Under the pieces are notes generated by a model. The model had not been told where the DNA came from. It saw nothing but the letters and a program-made list of their open reading frames with translations, and made no database searches. From Candidatus Aminicenantota bacterium (lineage in GTDB: Bacteria; Acidobacteriota; Aminicenantia; JAMOAD01), in NCBI GenBank assembly GCA_027061995.1, contig JAMOUT010000015.1, positions 1 to 14,573 of the forward strand: a stretch of DNA of 14,573 nt. Reading direction: 5' to 3'. This document shows positions 1 to 6,874 of the stretch, one piece after another (the first letter of the stretch is position 1; the number at the start of each line of letters is the position of its first letter). Both the position numbers and the translations under genes were made by a program.

Positions 1-27
1 AAAACTATCTTTAATAATTATCTCCAT
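1..27 (-). CDS. Start of a further operon gene (N-terminal 9 codons only)
   Basis: An ATG at 27-25 is followed by an open frame (MEIIIKDSF) that runs off the left edge of the window. It is preceded by TAGGAGACAAAAG, a Shine-Dalgarno AGGAG with about seven bases of spacing. That motif overlaps the TAG stop of the GHMP kinase, so this is very probably the next gene of the sugar operon. Nine residues are too few to assign a family. A nucleotidyltransferase that uses the sugar 1-phosphate would suit the context, but that is only inference. Confidence 0.6.
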
Positions 28-37
28 CTTTTGTCTC

Positions 38-1069
38 CTAAACTATATCAATTTTAAAAGCTTTGATATTTAACCCTTGTAATTTATCCATGATAAACTC
101 CTCTTTTCCGGGAGCATAAAAAAACACGGTTCCTCCGCCCCCAGAACCATTGATTTTACCTCCCAAAGCTCCGTTTTTCATTGCAATGTCAAGTATTTTT
201 TCGATTTTTTCGGTGGATATCTCAAGATAATCTCTTAATATTTCATGCTCTTCATTCAAGTATTCACCCAATAAAGTTTCATCAATCTTATCCTTCTTTA
301 AAAGAGTCCGTCCTTTAATTGTTAATTGATAATTCATAACAGCGGCTTTACCGTATTTAATTAAATCAGAAGATAAAAAATAAAGCTCCTTTTCTTCAAG
401 CTCCGCAATATCAGCGTTTTTATATCTTTCCTTAATAAGTTTAAGTGCCGTTGTTTCCCCGTATTTCAATCTTTTTAAAACTCCGAAAGTATCCTTGGGT
501 GTTAAAGAATCTACAAGAACAAAACCCGACATGTTTTTTTTGAGTTTTTCATATTCTTTTTTAATAAAATCAAGATAAACAATCCCCCCTACGGCGGAAG
601 TATATTGATCCATCTTACCTCCTGGTTCTCCGAACTCTTCCACCTCCGCAAGATAAGCATATTCCCCTATCTCATAATCATCAGAGATATTCAGATTATA
701 AACATCTGACAAAAACCTTATCCACGCAACAGCAAGAGCCGAAGAAGAGGATGTTCCCGCCATTATAGGGATATTACTCCAAACTTCAACTTCAACCCCT
801 CTGTCTATCTCATATCCCTTTTTTCTTAAAATATTTATTCCGCTTTTAAAATAATCTCTCTCTTTTTCATAATTAAGTAATCCCTCTTTCGGCAGAATGA
901 ATTCCTCCCTTTCCTCCAAATCCAATTTATTTATTATAACTCTGTTATCATCTCTTAATTCCCCTTTTATATTAAAAAAAAGGTTGATAGCTCCCGCTAT
1001 TACGGGATGCCCTATATAATCCTGATGCTCTCCGAATATACAGATTCTTCCCGGGGCTTTACTCAGCAT
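38..1069 (-). CDS. GHMP-family sugar kinase, galactokinase-like
   Basis: This should be a cytoplasmic ATP-dependent kinase of the GHMP fold (343 aa), probably phosphorylating a free sugar at C1. Near the N-terminus it has GRICIFGEHQDYIGH, matching the galactokinase signature (GR...GEHxDYxxG). Mid-protein it has the ATP-loop motif PIMAGTSSSSAL. It then has GKMDQYTSAVGG, equivalent to the galactokinase GxMDQ segment that supplies the catalytic Asp. The C-terminal GHMP motif reads GGKINGSGGGGTVFF. I chose the ATG at 1069 because GGAGGAG lies just before it; a TTG at 1087 is possible but would put that site inside the gene. The kinase overlaps the end of the mutase gene by 11 bp and is followed at once by another gene. 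A mutase plus a GHMP kinase points to sugar 1-phosphate or nucleotide-sugar supply. Substrate (galactose, arabinose, fucose or uronic acid) cannot be read from sequence. Confidence 0.85.
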   Translation of the reverse strand: MLSKAPGRICIFGEHQDYIGHPVIAGAINLFFNIKGELRDDNRVIINKLDLEEREEFILPKEGLLNYEKERDYFKSGINILRKKGYEIDRGVEVEVWSNIPIMAGTSSSSALAVAWIRFLSDVYNLNISDDYEIGEYAYLAEVEEFGEPGGKMDQYTSAVGGIVYLDFIKKEYEKLKKNMSGFVLVDSLTPKDTFGVLKRLKYGETTALKLIKERYKNADIAELEEKELYFLSSDLIKYGKAAVMNYQLTIKGRTLLKKDKIDETLLGEYLNEEHEILRDYLEISTEKIEKILDIAMKNGALGGKINGSGGGGTVFFYAPGKEEFIMDKLQGLNIKAFKIDIV

Positions 1070-2426
1070 ATCTCCTCCATTTTTCAATTTTATTTATAAG
1101 CATATCCATTATCTCATCACTTTTATCTTCGGAATCGGATTCCGTTATAATTCGGACAACAGGCTCGGTATTAGACGGCCTCACATGAAACCAATACTCG
1201 GGAAAACCGATTTTTATCCCGTCGCTTAAATCCTCTATATTATCTGAAAATTCCTCTTTTAATTTTTCAAAAATTTTAGTATATTCAATATATGAAAGTT
1301 CTATCTTTGTCTTTTTCATAAAATATTCTTTCAACCCCTTTTTAAGTTCGGAAACCTTTTTATTACTCCACGCAAGATATTCAAGAAACAGCACCATTCC
1401 CGTAAAACTATCCCTGCAAAAATGGATATCTCCCGCTATTATCCCTCCGTTTCCCTCTCCCCCTATTTTCGAACCTTTTTTTATCATCTGTTCAACAACA
1501 TTAATCTCTCCCACTTTCGCTCTGAAAACCCGAACATTCTCTTCCTTTGCTATATCCTCTATCATTCTTGTTGTTGAAAGATTTACAACAATATCCGTCT
1601 TTGCTTTTCTTTTAAGATAATATTGAATGGCAAGGGATAAAGTGCTTTCCTCCCCTATGGGATTTCCGTTTTCATCCACAACTGCCAATCTGTCCGCATC
1701 CGCATCCTGAGCAAAACCAATATCAGCTTTCTCCCTTTTTACCTCTTTTGAAAGTTCGGAAAGATTTTCGGGAACAGGTTCGGGGTTTCTCGGAAAAATC
1801 TTATTTATATCCGTATTTATTGTCCTAACTTCGCAACCCAATTCTTCAAGAAAACTTTTAACAAAAGGGGAACCCGCTCCATTACAGGAATCAATAACAA
1901 CTTTTAGCTTTCTTTTTTTTATTAATTCTATATTTGCAAATTTTAATAGTTTCCTAAGATGAAATTTAAAAGAATCAGGATAATTTTTAACCGAATTATT
2001 ATTAAGCCCCACCCTTTTTGCCCTTTCCTGATTATATATATCAAATAATTCCTCGGCTTCATAAGAATAAAGATAATATCCCCCTTTTTTTATAAGTTTC
2101 AGGGCATTCCATTTCACCGGATTATGACTTGCGGTGATAGCAATTCCTCCCTGCGCACCTATGCTATCAACAAATATTTGAAAAGAGGGGATAGGGAGAA
2201 TTCCCGCATCTATCGGAGTCGCTCCCGCTGACAAAAGACCTGCGAACACTCCGTTTTTCACAAACTCTCTCGATGGTCTCGAATCATAGGCAACGGCAAT
2301 CTTTCCTCCCCCTGTCCATGTTGCAAAAGCTTCGGCAAAACTTATAATCAGCTTCGGTGTTAAGCTTTTACCGACTATCGCTCTTACACCTGAAACACTT
2401 ATCTTTAAATCAGAGCCTGCTTTCAT
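1059..2426 (-). CDS. Phosphohexomutase (phosphomannomutase/phosphoglucomutase/GlmM superfamily), catalytically intact
   Basis: This is an alpha-D-phosphohexomutase (455 aa, normal length) interconverting hexose 6- and 1-phosphates in the cytoplasm. All four active-site elements are present. The phosphoserine loop is TASHNP with Ser100. The metal loop is DADADR with Asp241, Asp243 and Asp245. The sugar-specificity loop is GEGNGG around Glu324, a form common in archaeal and deep-branching bacterial enzymes. The phosphate-binding loop is RPSNTEP (416-422). The start is the ATG at 2426, which overlaps the TGA of the upstream gene by one base (TGATG) and is preceded by AGAGG at seven bases. It is the middle gene of the operon and a paralogue of the gene before it. 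Whether it acts on mannose, glucose or glucosamine phosphates is not resolved; phosphomannomutase or GlmM-like are the main options. Confidence 0.92.
   Translation of the reverse strand: MKAGSDLKISVSGVRAIVGKSLTPKLIISFAEAFATWTGGGKIAVAYDSRPSREFVKNGVFAGLLSAGATPIDAGILPIPSFQIFVDSIGAQGGIAITASHNPVKWNALKLIKKGGYYLYSYEAEELFDIYNQERAKRVGLNNNSVKNYPDSFKFHLRKLLKFANIELIKKRKLKVVIDSCNGAGSPFVKSFLEELGCEVRTINTDINKIFPRNPEPVPENLSELSKEVKREKADIGFAQDADADRLAVVDENGNPIGEESTLSLAIQYYLKRKAKTDIVVNLSTTRMIEDIAKEENVRVFRAKVGEINVVEQMIKKGSKIGGEGNGGIIAGDIHFCRDSFTGMVLFLEYLAWSNKKVSELKKGLKEYFMKKTKIELSYIEYTKIFEKLKEEFSDNIEDLSDGIKIGFPEYWFHVRPSNTEPVVRIITESDSEDKSDEIMDMLINKIEKWRRYAE
1072..1078 (-). promoter_or_regulatory. Shine-Dalgarno site fixing the GHMP kinase start
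   Basis: On the minus strand the sequence reads ATGGAGGAGATATG. GGAGGAG sits just ahead of the ATG at 1069-1067 and inside the last codons of the upstream mutase gene. It decides for this ATG over the TTG 18 bases further upstream. Confidence 0.7.
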
Positions 2427-3772
2427 CAGTAAACCTCTAAAATATCCTCTATTTCAGCATAACTGTTTTCAAGCAATTGTTCATCTTCAGCTTCTATTAT
2501 TATTCTTAAAGCAAATTCAGTGGTGGAAGGTCTTATATTAAACCAAACCCCTTTTTTCTCCACCCTTATCCCGTCTATCGTCATAGGGTTAAGTTTACCA
2601 TACTTTTTTTCAAGATTATGCAAGGCTTTGTATGATTTTTCAAGAGGGATGAATTTTTTAAATTTTTTCATTATAAATCTATCATATTTTTTTATAATAT
2701 CCGAGATTGGTTTTCCTGTTTCAGCCATAAGCTGTAAAATAAGAGCAAGCGAGATAAAAGAATCATATCCGAAGGAAAGCTCTCTAATACAAACGCTTCC
2801 GCTACCTTCGCCACCGATCTCACTGTTTTTTGCTCTCATAAGATGAATAACGGCAGGCTGCCCCACTTTTGTTCTTAATACGGGGATATTAAATTCCTCC
2901 CCTATTATCTCTATGATTTTTGAAGTTGCAACAGTGGTTATAATTTGAGAATTAATATTCTTAATATATGCACGAGTTACAAGAGGAAGGGTAAATTCTT
3001 CGCTTAAACCTCTCCCTTTTTCATCTACTACCGATAATCTGCTCCCGTCACTATTAAACAAAAATCCGATATCGGAGGAAGTCGCCCGAACGGTTGCCTC
3101 TGTTTGATAACTGTTTTCAGGAGAAGGCTCCGGTTTATGAGGAAATTTCCCCGTGATTTTATCATTAAGATGGATTAAGTTTATATTAAAATATTGAGCG
3201 AATTTATCCATTATTTTTACGGGAGAAGAGCTGCAACTGTCAACAACTATTTTAAACCTGTTTTTTCTAATCTCTTCAGTATTAACAATAGAACCTATTT
3301 TCTCAATATATTTATCAATATCAGCATCAATATTTTTTATTTTACCCAAATTATCCCAGGAAACTTTTTTAAAATCTTTTGAATGATAAATATTAAAAAT
3401 CTCTTTTCCTTCTATAAAATCGGGATAAGAGCCGTCTCTATTTAATAAAAGAAGAGCATTCCAATTCTCGTTATTATGCCCCCCCGTTATGGAGATTCCA
3501 GCATCAAAGACCCTGTCTTTCAAAAAAAATTGGACAACAGGGGTTGGCAATACCCGTAGGAAAGAGGTATCAAGCCCCGAAGAGGAAAGAGATGAGATAA
3601 CCGAATGAGCAAACATCCTTCCCGACCATCTTCCGTCGGTTATAACAGCTATATCCCCCTTTTCAAGGTAGGTCGCATAAGCGGAAGTAAAATCGGAAAC
3701 AATTGAAACATTCAAACCTTCGGGAACTTTCCCTCTTATACCTGATGTTGTAATCCTAATTTTATCACTCAT
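2426..3772 (-). CDS. Pseudo-phosphohexomutase: paralogue lacking the catalytic Ser and metal ligands
   Basis: The protein (448 aa) aligns end to end by eye with the next gene's phosphohexomutase, sharing the N-terminal SG(V/I)R segment, VVDSC and NPEPVPEN/KPEPSPEN. Its active site has been rewritten. The phosphoserine loop TASHNP is TGGHNN (96-101), so Gly98 replaces the essential Ser. The metal loop DADADR is NSDGSR (240-245), losing two of three Asp ligands. GEGNGG is GEGSGS (Glu322 kept), and RPSNTEP is RPSTTEF. The ligand-binding loops thus survive better than the catalytic ones. The frame is open and full length, so this is not a decayed pseudogene. By the usual mechanism it should not catalyse phosphoryl transfer. 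A structural or regulatory partner of the active enzyme, or a sugar-phosphate sensor, is my inference. It is the first gene of the operon. Confidence 0.85.
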   Translation of the reverse strand: MSDKIRITTSGIRGKVPEGLNVSIVSDFTSAYATYLEKGDIAVITDGRWSGRMFAHSVISSLSSSGLDTSFLRVLPTPVVQFFLKDRVFDAGISITGGHNNENWNALLLLNRDGSYPDFIEGKEIFNIYHSKDFKKVSWDNLGKIKNIDADIDKYIEKIGSIVNTEEIRKNRFKIVVDSCSSSPVKIMDKFAQYFNINLIHLNDKITGKFPHKPEPSPENSYQTEATVRATSSDIGFLFNSDGSRLSVVDEKGRGLSEEFTLPLVTRAYIKNINSQIITTVATSKIIEIIGEEFNIPVLRTKVGQPAVIHLMRAKNSEIGGEGSGSVCIRELSFGYDSFISLALILQLMAETGKPISDIIKKYDRFIMKKFKKFIPLEKSYKALHNLEKKYGKLNPMTIDGIRVEKKGVWFNIRPSTTEFALRIIIEAEDEQLLENSYAEIEDILEVY

Positions 3773-3799
3773 CTTTTTCTCTTGTTAATAATTTAAAAC

Positions 3800-3828
3800 A
3801 TTATATTCCAATAATAAAGGTTAGTCAA
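3800..3828 (-). promoter_or_regulatory. Sigma-70-type promoter of the sugar-phosphate operon
   Basis: On the minus strand TTGACT (3828-3823) and TATAAT (3805-3800) are separated by exactly 17 bp. Transcription should start near 3793, leaving a leader of about 20 bases before the ATG at 3772. The start has only a weak purine-rich ribosome site (AAGAGAAAAAG). No operator-like symmetry is obvious. Confidence 0.8.
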
Positions 3829-3946
3829 TATTTAAGCTTGCTTATGAAAAACAGAGAAAGCGATAATATTATGATTGTAAAAATTCGCTTGAGTTTTTTT
3901 CGATTGAAAATTATATTTCCAAAACCTGTTTTTAATACTTTTTCTT

Positions 3947-4645
3947 TTATTTATCAGCTCTTATTTTCTCGTTAATCTCTTCCAAAGAATCTTTTTGCAT
4001 ATCCAAAATCTCCATTATCATTTGATTTTGATATAAGATAAGATGGTCAATCTTTTCGTGTAATAATTTTATCTCTAATTCAGCTTTTAAATTAATCTTA
4101 TAATCATTTTCCCCTCTTTTTCTGTCTTTTTCCTCTTGTCTGTTTTGACTCATCATTATTACGGGAGCTTGAATTGCGGCAAGTGTTGATAAAAAAAGGT
4201 TTAATAAGATAAAAGGATAAGGATCAAAAGGTTTTGAGGCTAAAAACCAAATATTTGTTGCCATCCAAAGGACAAGAAATACGGCAAAAGAGATAATAAA
4301 TGTCCAACTTCCTCCGAATTTGGCAACCTTATCCGCTATTTTTTGTCCGGTTGTCAGCTTATCCTTTAAATCATCTTCAACATCACTTGCTATTAAGGTT
4401 TTATTAGAAACAGCCTCAATAACCGATTTATCTATGGTTCGAAATTTTTTATTCTCTTTTTTTATAAGATTTACCAAATGATTATCCCTGTATTTTACCG
4501 CCTCTTTTTTTTCAATAAGGCAATCTCTGTTAAAAGAAGGGTAATCCTTTTTTATTAACTCAAAAACAGGAGCTCGTAAAAGATGAGCACTGATGTATAA
4601 ATTTTTATCAACTTTACCTTTCTTTTTACAAATTATCTTTTCCAT
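3947..4645 (-). CDS. DUF1003 family inner-membrane protein
   Basis: This is a 232-aa protein with two transmembrane segments: a first helix containing WTFIISFAVFLVLWMATNIW and, after a short loop (PFDPYP), a second containing FILLNLFLSTLAAIQAPVIM. The SQNRQEEKDRKR tail of the second helix and the long charged, probably coiled-coil C-terminus are typical of DUF1003 proteins, whose function is unknown. In relatives as I recall them, the N-terminal domain usually carries two CxxC pairs. Here only single cysteines remain (CKKKGK, and RDCLIEKKEA), so a zinc site has probably been lost. I chose ATG 4645 because GGAGG lies seven bases upstream; the in-frame GTG at 4651 is only one base from that site. 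No convincing promoter is visible; a TATAAA lies at 4666-4671 but lacks a good -35. It appears to be a single-gene unit. Confidence 0.85.
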   Translation of the reverse strand: MEKIICKKKGKVDKNLYISAHLLRAPVFELIKKDYPSFNRDCLIEKKEAVKYRDNHLVNLIKKENKKFRTIDKSVIEAVSNKTLIASDVEDDLKDKLTTGQKIADKVAKFGGSWTFIISFAVFLVLWMATNIWFLASKPFDPYPFILLNLFLSTLAAIQAPVIMMSQNRQEEKDRKRGENDYKINLKAELEIKLLHEKIDHLILYQNQMIMEILDMQKDSLEEINEKIRADK

Positions 4646-4652
4646 ACTCACA

Positions 4653-4657
4653 CCTCC
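4653..4657 (-). promoter_or_regulatory. Shine-Dalgarno GGAGG of the DUF1003 gene
   Basis: On the minus strand AAAGGAGGTGTGAGTATG places GGAGG seven bases from ATG 4645. This fixes that start rather than the upstream GTG. Confidence 0.75.
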
Positions 4658-4712
4658 TTTTGCATTTTATATGTTAAAAAACAATCTAATTGATTTTTTC
4701 CATGATATACGG

Positions 4713-4799
4713 ATTTTACACCCTTTCCATGAAAAAAGCATCAAGGGGAAATTTTGGTAAGATCAGTTTAAAAAGCTGAGCAGCCCTCAGCCGAGCAGC
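4713..4799. repeat. 87-bp perfect direct repeat, copy 1 (left boundary of AbiE module)
   Basis: Positions 4713-4799 are identical to 6713-6799, base for base and in the same orientation; the match breaks at 4800/6800. The repeat begins ATTTTACACCC and ends CCGAGCAGC. It contains a GC-rich hairpin that acts as a minus-strand terminator candidate. It has no start-to-stop reading frame of useful length. The two copies flank the toxin-antitoxin pair. Confidence 0.95.
4770..4791 (-). terminator. Rho-independent terminator candidate after AbiEii
   Basis: On the minus strand GCTGAG-GGCTG-CTCAGC folds into a 6-bp stem with a 5-base loop and is followed directly by TTTTT. An outer pairing AAAGCTG/CAGCTTT can extend it in this copy. 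It lies about 80 bases past the AbiEii stop, as expected for that operon. Confidence 0.65.
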
Positions 4800-4870
4800 A
4801 GAGCAGCTTTCTTAGAACCGTGCGGTAGTTAGAGATGATGAGTTATTAATTGTTTAATCTATGTATAATA

Positions 4871-5842
4871 TTATTCTATTTCCCACTTGATTTTTTTTAA
4901 TCTAAGTGAAAGATTTGTCAATGTGTATAGAATTTCCTTATTAGTTGGGAATTTCCCATATACTAATTCTCTAAAACCGGTATTATAAGTATTTTGTAGT
5001 TGTTCCCAAATAGTGTCCGGTTTATCGAATAGTATTGCAAAAGAAGGATGTTTTTTTAGCCAGTTATTTTCTTTTAAAACAGAATAATCATCAACCCCCA
5101 CTTTTTGTAGCATTTTATCAAAATCGAGCGAGTTAAAAAAAACATTTATTGAATCATCCTTTAATAACATATGAATATCATAAATATGTCTAATTTTTCT
5201 ACTTAATTCTTCTATAGGTTTTTCAGAAAAAGAAAATCTAACCAAACTCATGATTTTTTCGCAAAGTGTTCTCTTAGGACTCAATACATTAACTTTGAAT
5301 GGATTCATTTCATATTCATCTATGAGTTTTTGTTGACCTGATTCTTTCATCATGTTATATATCATTGAACCAATAATCCCTTTTTCGAATGGTTCATAAT
5401 TTCCCAACCAACTTGATTCAACAATAATAATATCTCTTATTTGTCCGAATTTACCCGTGAATTGTTTTTCGTAATAATGGGCTGTTTTCCTAATCATCCC
5501 TTTTTTATTAGTAATTCCTTCAACCACAATCTCGGGAAGAATGTTTTCCACATAGTTTGAAATAATTTTAAGTTTTTTCTTTAATTGATTTCCAGATTCC
5601 TCTGATTTATTTAATACTACAAGGTCAATATCTTCTGAAAACCTTTTTATTAAATTATTGCATTTTGATAAAGCTGTTCCACCTTTAAAAACAGTTTCTT
5701 TTCCTATATCACTTTCAAATACAGATTTCAAAACAGAGGTTATCCAATAATCTTTTTCGATAAAAATCTCTTGAATACCCTTTTTTTGTGAAGTTGCGAT
5801 TATTGCGTTTTTAAATAATTCTTTGTTCGTATGTAATTTCAT
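4871..5842 (-). CDS. abiEii: AbiEii-family nucleotidyltransferase toxin (type IV toxin-antitoxin)
   Basis: This 323-aa protein has the four AbiEii motifs. Motif I is FKGGTALSK (residues 52-60). Motif II is RFSEDIDLVVL, with Asp71 and Asp73 as likely metal ligands. Motif III is TLCEKIMSL with Lys196. Motif IV is RKIRHIYDIHMLL with Tyr221-Asp222. In studied members the enzyme adds nucleotides to a cellular target (for example tRNA acceptor ends in MenT-type toxins), arresting growth and aborting phage infection; the target here is unknown. I chose ATG 5842, giving a 4-bp ATGA overlap with the antitoxin and an N-terminus (MKLHTNKELF) typical of the family. The GTG at 5854 has no better ribosome site. 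The overlap implies coupled translation. All motif residues are intact, so the toxin should be active. Confidence 0.9.
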   Translation of the reverse strand: MKLHTNKELFKNAIIATSQKKGIQEIFIEKDYWITSVLKSVFESDIGKETVFKGGTALSKCNNLIKRFSEDIDLVVLNKSEESGNQLKKKLKIISNYVENILPEIVVEGITNKKGMIRKTAHYYEKQFTGKFGQIRDIIIVESSWLGNYEPFEKGIIGSMIYNMMKESGQQKLIDEYEMNPFKVNVLSPKRTLCEKIMSLVRFSFSEKPIEELSRKIRHIYDIHMLLKDDSINVFFNSLDFDKMLQKVGVDDYSVLKENNWLKKHPSFAILFDKPDTIWEQLQNTYNTGFRELVYGKFPTNKEILYTLTNLSLRLKKIKWEIE

Positions 5843-6564
5843 TTTATTTTCCACTTTTCAGTTGTCGGTAAAATGTTTTTATCAATTCCCAATGAATATT
5901 CGGTAAATGGGTTCAAGCTTTCTTGCAATTCATCAAGATTTTCTTTTATGTTGTTTGCTTCTAATAAAGCACCAAGTAAAGCCCTTGTTCTCGGAGGATA
6001 CTTCAGGCTATATTTTATAATTTTTTTAGTTTCCCCTTTTTTCAGTTTTTTAAGTATTTCAGATAAAATTTTTAATCCGTTTTTTATTTTTAGGTCGGGT
6101 ATTTTTTTAAAATCCTTCAAAGCATCCAATATTTCAAGATATTGATAGTTCCTATTTGTAACCTCCACATAACTTTTTACCGGCAATGCTTTTATATTGG
6201 TTTTATTTATTTTAATCACTTTTTCCCTGCTTGCAATTTTTATTATTTGGGGGATTTGTGTTGTTAAACCTAATTTATTATATAGAAAGGTTCCTGTAAT
6301 ATATGCGATTCTTTTCCCTCCTTTAAATAAATAGGATTTTAGGATTTCCTCATTATCAGGTAATAATTCTCCGAAAACAGTTTTTTTTGGTTTATAAAAA
6401 AGACCTGTTGAAATCCGTTTAATTATCTCTCTTTTTATTAATCGTTCGATTGTTTTTGATGTGGCTGAATACTCTTCTCTCTTTATTGTCAGGTCTTTAT
6501 AGGTAAATGTTTTCCCTTTTTCAATATTACTAATTTTTTCTTCGATCCTTTTTGCTATATTCAT
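5839..6564 (-). CDS. abiEi: AbiEi-like antitoxin and autorepressor (DUF6088 type)
   Basis: This 241-aa protein is encoded directly upstream of the AbiEii toxin. Residues 1-60 look like a winged helix-turn-helix (GKTFTYKDL, TSKTIERLIKREIIKRIS, GLFYKPKK), followed by the longer alpha/beta domain usual in DUF6088/AbiEi antitoxins. Known AbiEi proteins neutralise the toxin without stable binding and repress their own operon by binding inverted repeats in the promoter. A matching inverted repeat lies here at 6592-6625. The ATG at 6564 (MNIAKRIEEK) is the sensible start, because the 20 upstream in-frame codons are simply promoter and operator DNA. There is no Shine-Dalgarno, and the predicted transcript starts at or next to this ATG, so translation may be leaderless. 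Confidence 0.85.
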   Translation of the reverse strand: MNIAKRIEEKISNIEKGKTFTYKDLTIKREEYSATSKTIERLIKREIIKRISTGLFYKPKKTVFGELLPDNEEILKSYLFKGGKRIAYITGTFLYNKLGLTTQIPQIIKIASREKVIKINKTNIKALPVKSYVEVTNRNYQYLEILDALKDFKKIPDLKIKNGLKILSEILKKLKKGETKKIIKYSLKYPPRTRALLGALLEANNIKENLDELQESLNPFTEYSLGIDKNILPTTEKWKIK

Positions 6565-6570
6565 ACTATT

Positions 6571-6599
6571 AATATAATAATTTTTTATAAATTTGTCAA
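6571..6599 (-). promoter_or_regulatory. Promoter of the AbiE operon, predicted leaderless start
   Basis: On the minus strand TTGACA (6599-6594) and TATATT (6576-6571) are separated by 17 bp. Only six bases lie between the -10 box and the ATG at 6564, so the expected transcription start falls on the initiation codon. Confidence 0.75.
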
Positions 6600-6625
6600 G
6601 TATTATAATGAAAATACTTGACAAA
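6592..6625. promoter_or_regulatory. Operator candidate: 13-bp inverted repeat over the AbiE -35 box
   Basis: TTTGTCAAGTATT (6592-6604) and AATACTTGACAAA (6613-6625) are perfect inverted repeats with an 8-base spacer. The promoter's -35 hexamer lies inside the proximal arm, so a bound repressor would block RNA polymerase. AbiEi binding is inferred from the behaviour of the family. Confidence 0.75.
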
Positions 6626-6712
6626 ATATATTGTTTTTTTAATTATTACAGCAATTTTACTGTAAACGAGATGGAGTTTTATACACTATACTTTACTGTT
6701 TTTTATAATTTT

Positions 6713-6799
6713 ATTTTACACCCTTTCCATGAAAAAAGCATCAAGGGGAAATTTTGGTAAGATCAGTTTAAAAAGCTGAGCAGCCCTCAGCCGAGCAGC
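6713..6799. repeat. 87-bp perfect direct repeat, copy 2 (right boundary of AbiE module)
   Basis: This is identical to 4713-4799. After it the two loci diverge: here TCTGCTGTTCG follows, while copy 1 continues AGAGCAGCTTTC. It separates the AbiE promoter region from the restriction-modification cassette. Confidence 0.95.
6770..6791 (-). terminator. Rho-independent terminator candidate inside repeat copy 2
   Basis: This is the same GCTGAG/CTCAGC hairpin plus TTTTT as in copy 1. Here it would stop transcripts leaving the restriction-modification operon about 300 bp past its last stop, insulating the AbiE promoter. Confidence 0.55.
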
Positions 6800-6815
6800 T
6801 CTGCTGTTCGACTTT

Positions 6816-6843
6816 TTTATAATTCAGCATTCATAATTCATAA
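6816..6843. repeat. Heptamer tandem repeat array (TTCATAA family), locus A
   Basis: On the plus strand there are four 7-bp units in phase: TTTATAA, TTCAGCA, TTCATAA, TTCATAA. The last unit runs into the 37-bp repeat at 6838-6874. Confidence 0.7.
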
Positions 6844-6874
6844 TTTGTTTATCTCTCTCTATAAAACCTGTCTC
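6838..6874. repeat. 37-bp direct repeat, copy 1: duplicated 3' end of the RlaP gene
   Basis: This is identical to 11100-11136. On the minus strand it encodes the fragment DRFYRER plus the TAA stop of the 352-aa RlaP-family gene, with 11 further bases, but no gene precedes it here. It is therefore a detached gene tail and marks the far junction of the restriction-modification insertion. Confidence 0.9.

Larger units (their letters stand above)
4713..6799. mobile_element. AbiE toxin-antitoxin cassette bounded by 87-bp direct repeats
   Basis: The complete two-gene AbiE operon, with its promoter, operator and terminator, lies between identical 87-bp direct repeats exactly 2,000 bp apart. No transposase or integrase is present and there are no terminal inverted repeats. 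Insertion with a long target duplication, or exchange between dispersed intergenic repeats, would give this arrangement. That it moves as a unit is inference; the repeats themselves are seen directly. Confidence 0.5.

Noticed and set aside
1070-1087. TTG start for the GHMP kinase
   Set aside because: The Shine-Dalgarno GGAGGAG would then be inside the gene; ATG 1069 directly follows it and gives the usual N-terminus of the family.
2520-2846. Plus-strand frames of 60-108 codons across the window (for example 2520-2846, 5873-6145, 12758-13057)
   Set aside because: All lie opposite or largely opposite well-supported minus-strand genes, have no ribosome sites or recognisable motifs, and look like antisense shadows.
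3858-3890. Hairpin AAGCGA/TCGCTT with a nearby T-run
   Set aside because: The loop is about 21 bases, the strong T-run is on the plus strand where no gene ends, and on the minus strand the T-run is displaced; not convincing as a terminator.
6565-6624. Upstream extension of AbiEi by 20 codons to an ATG at 6624
   Set aside because: The extra codons are the inverted repeat, -35 and -10 boxes; the predicted transcript begins downstream of that ATG.
4713-6799. 87-bp repeats as CRISPR or as inverted terminal repeats of an insertion sequence
   Set aside because: Only two copies exist, in direct orientation and 2 kb apart, with no spacers, cas genes or transposase.
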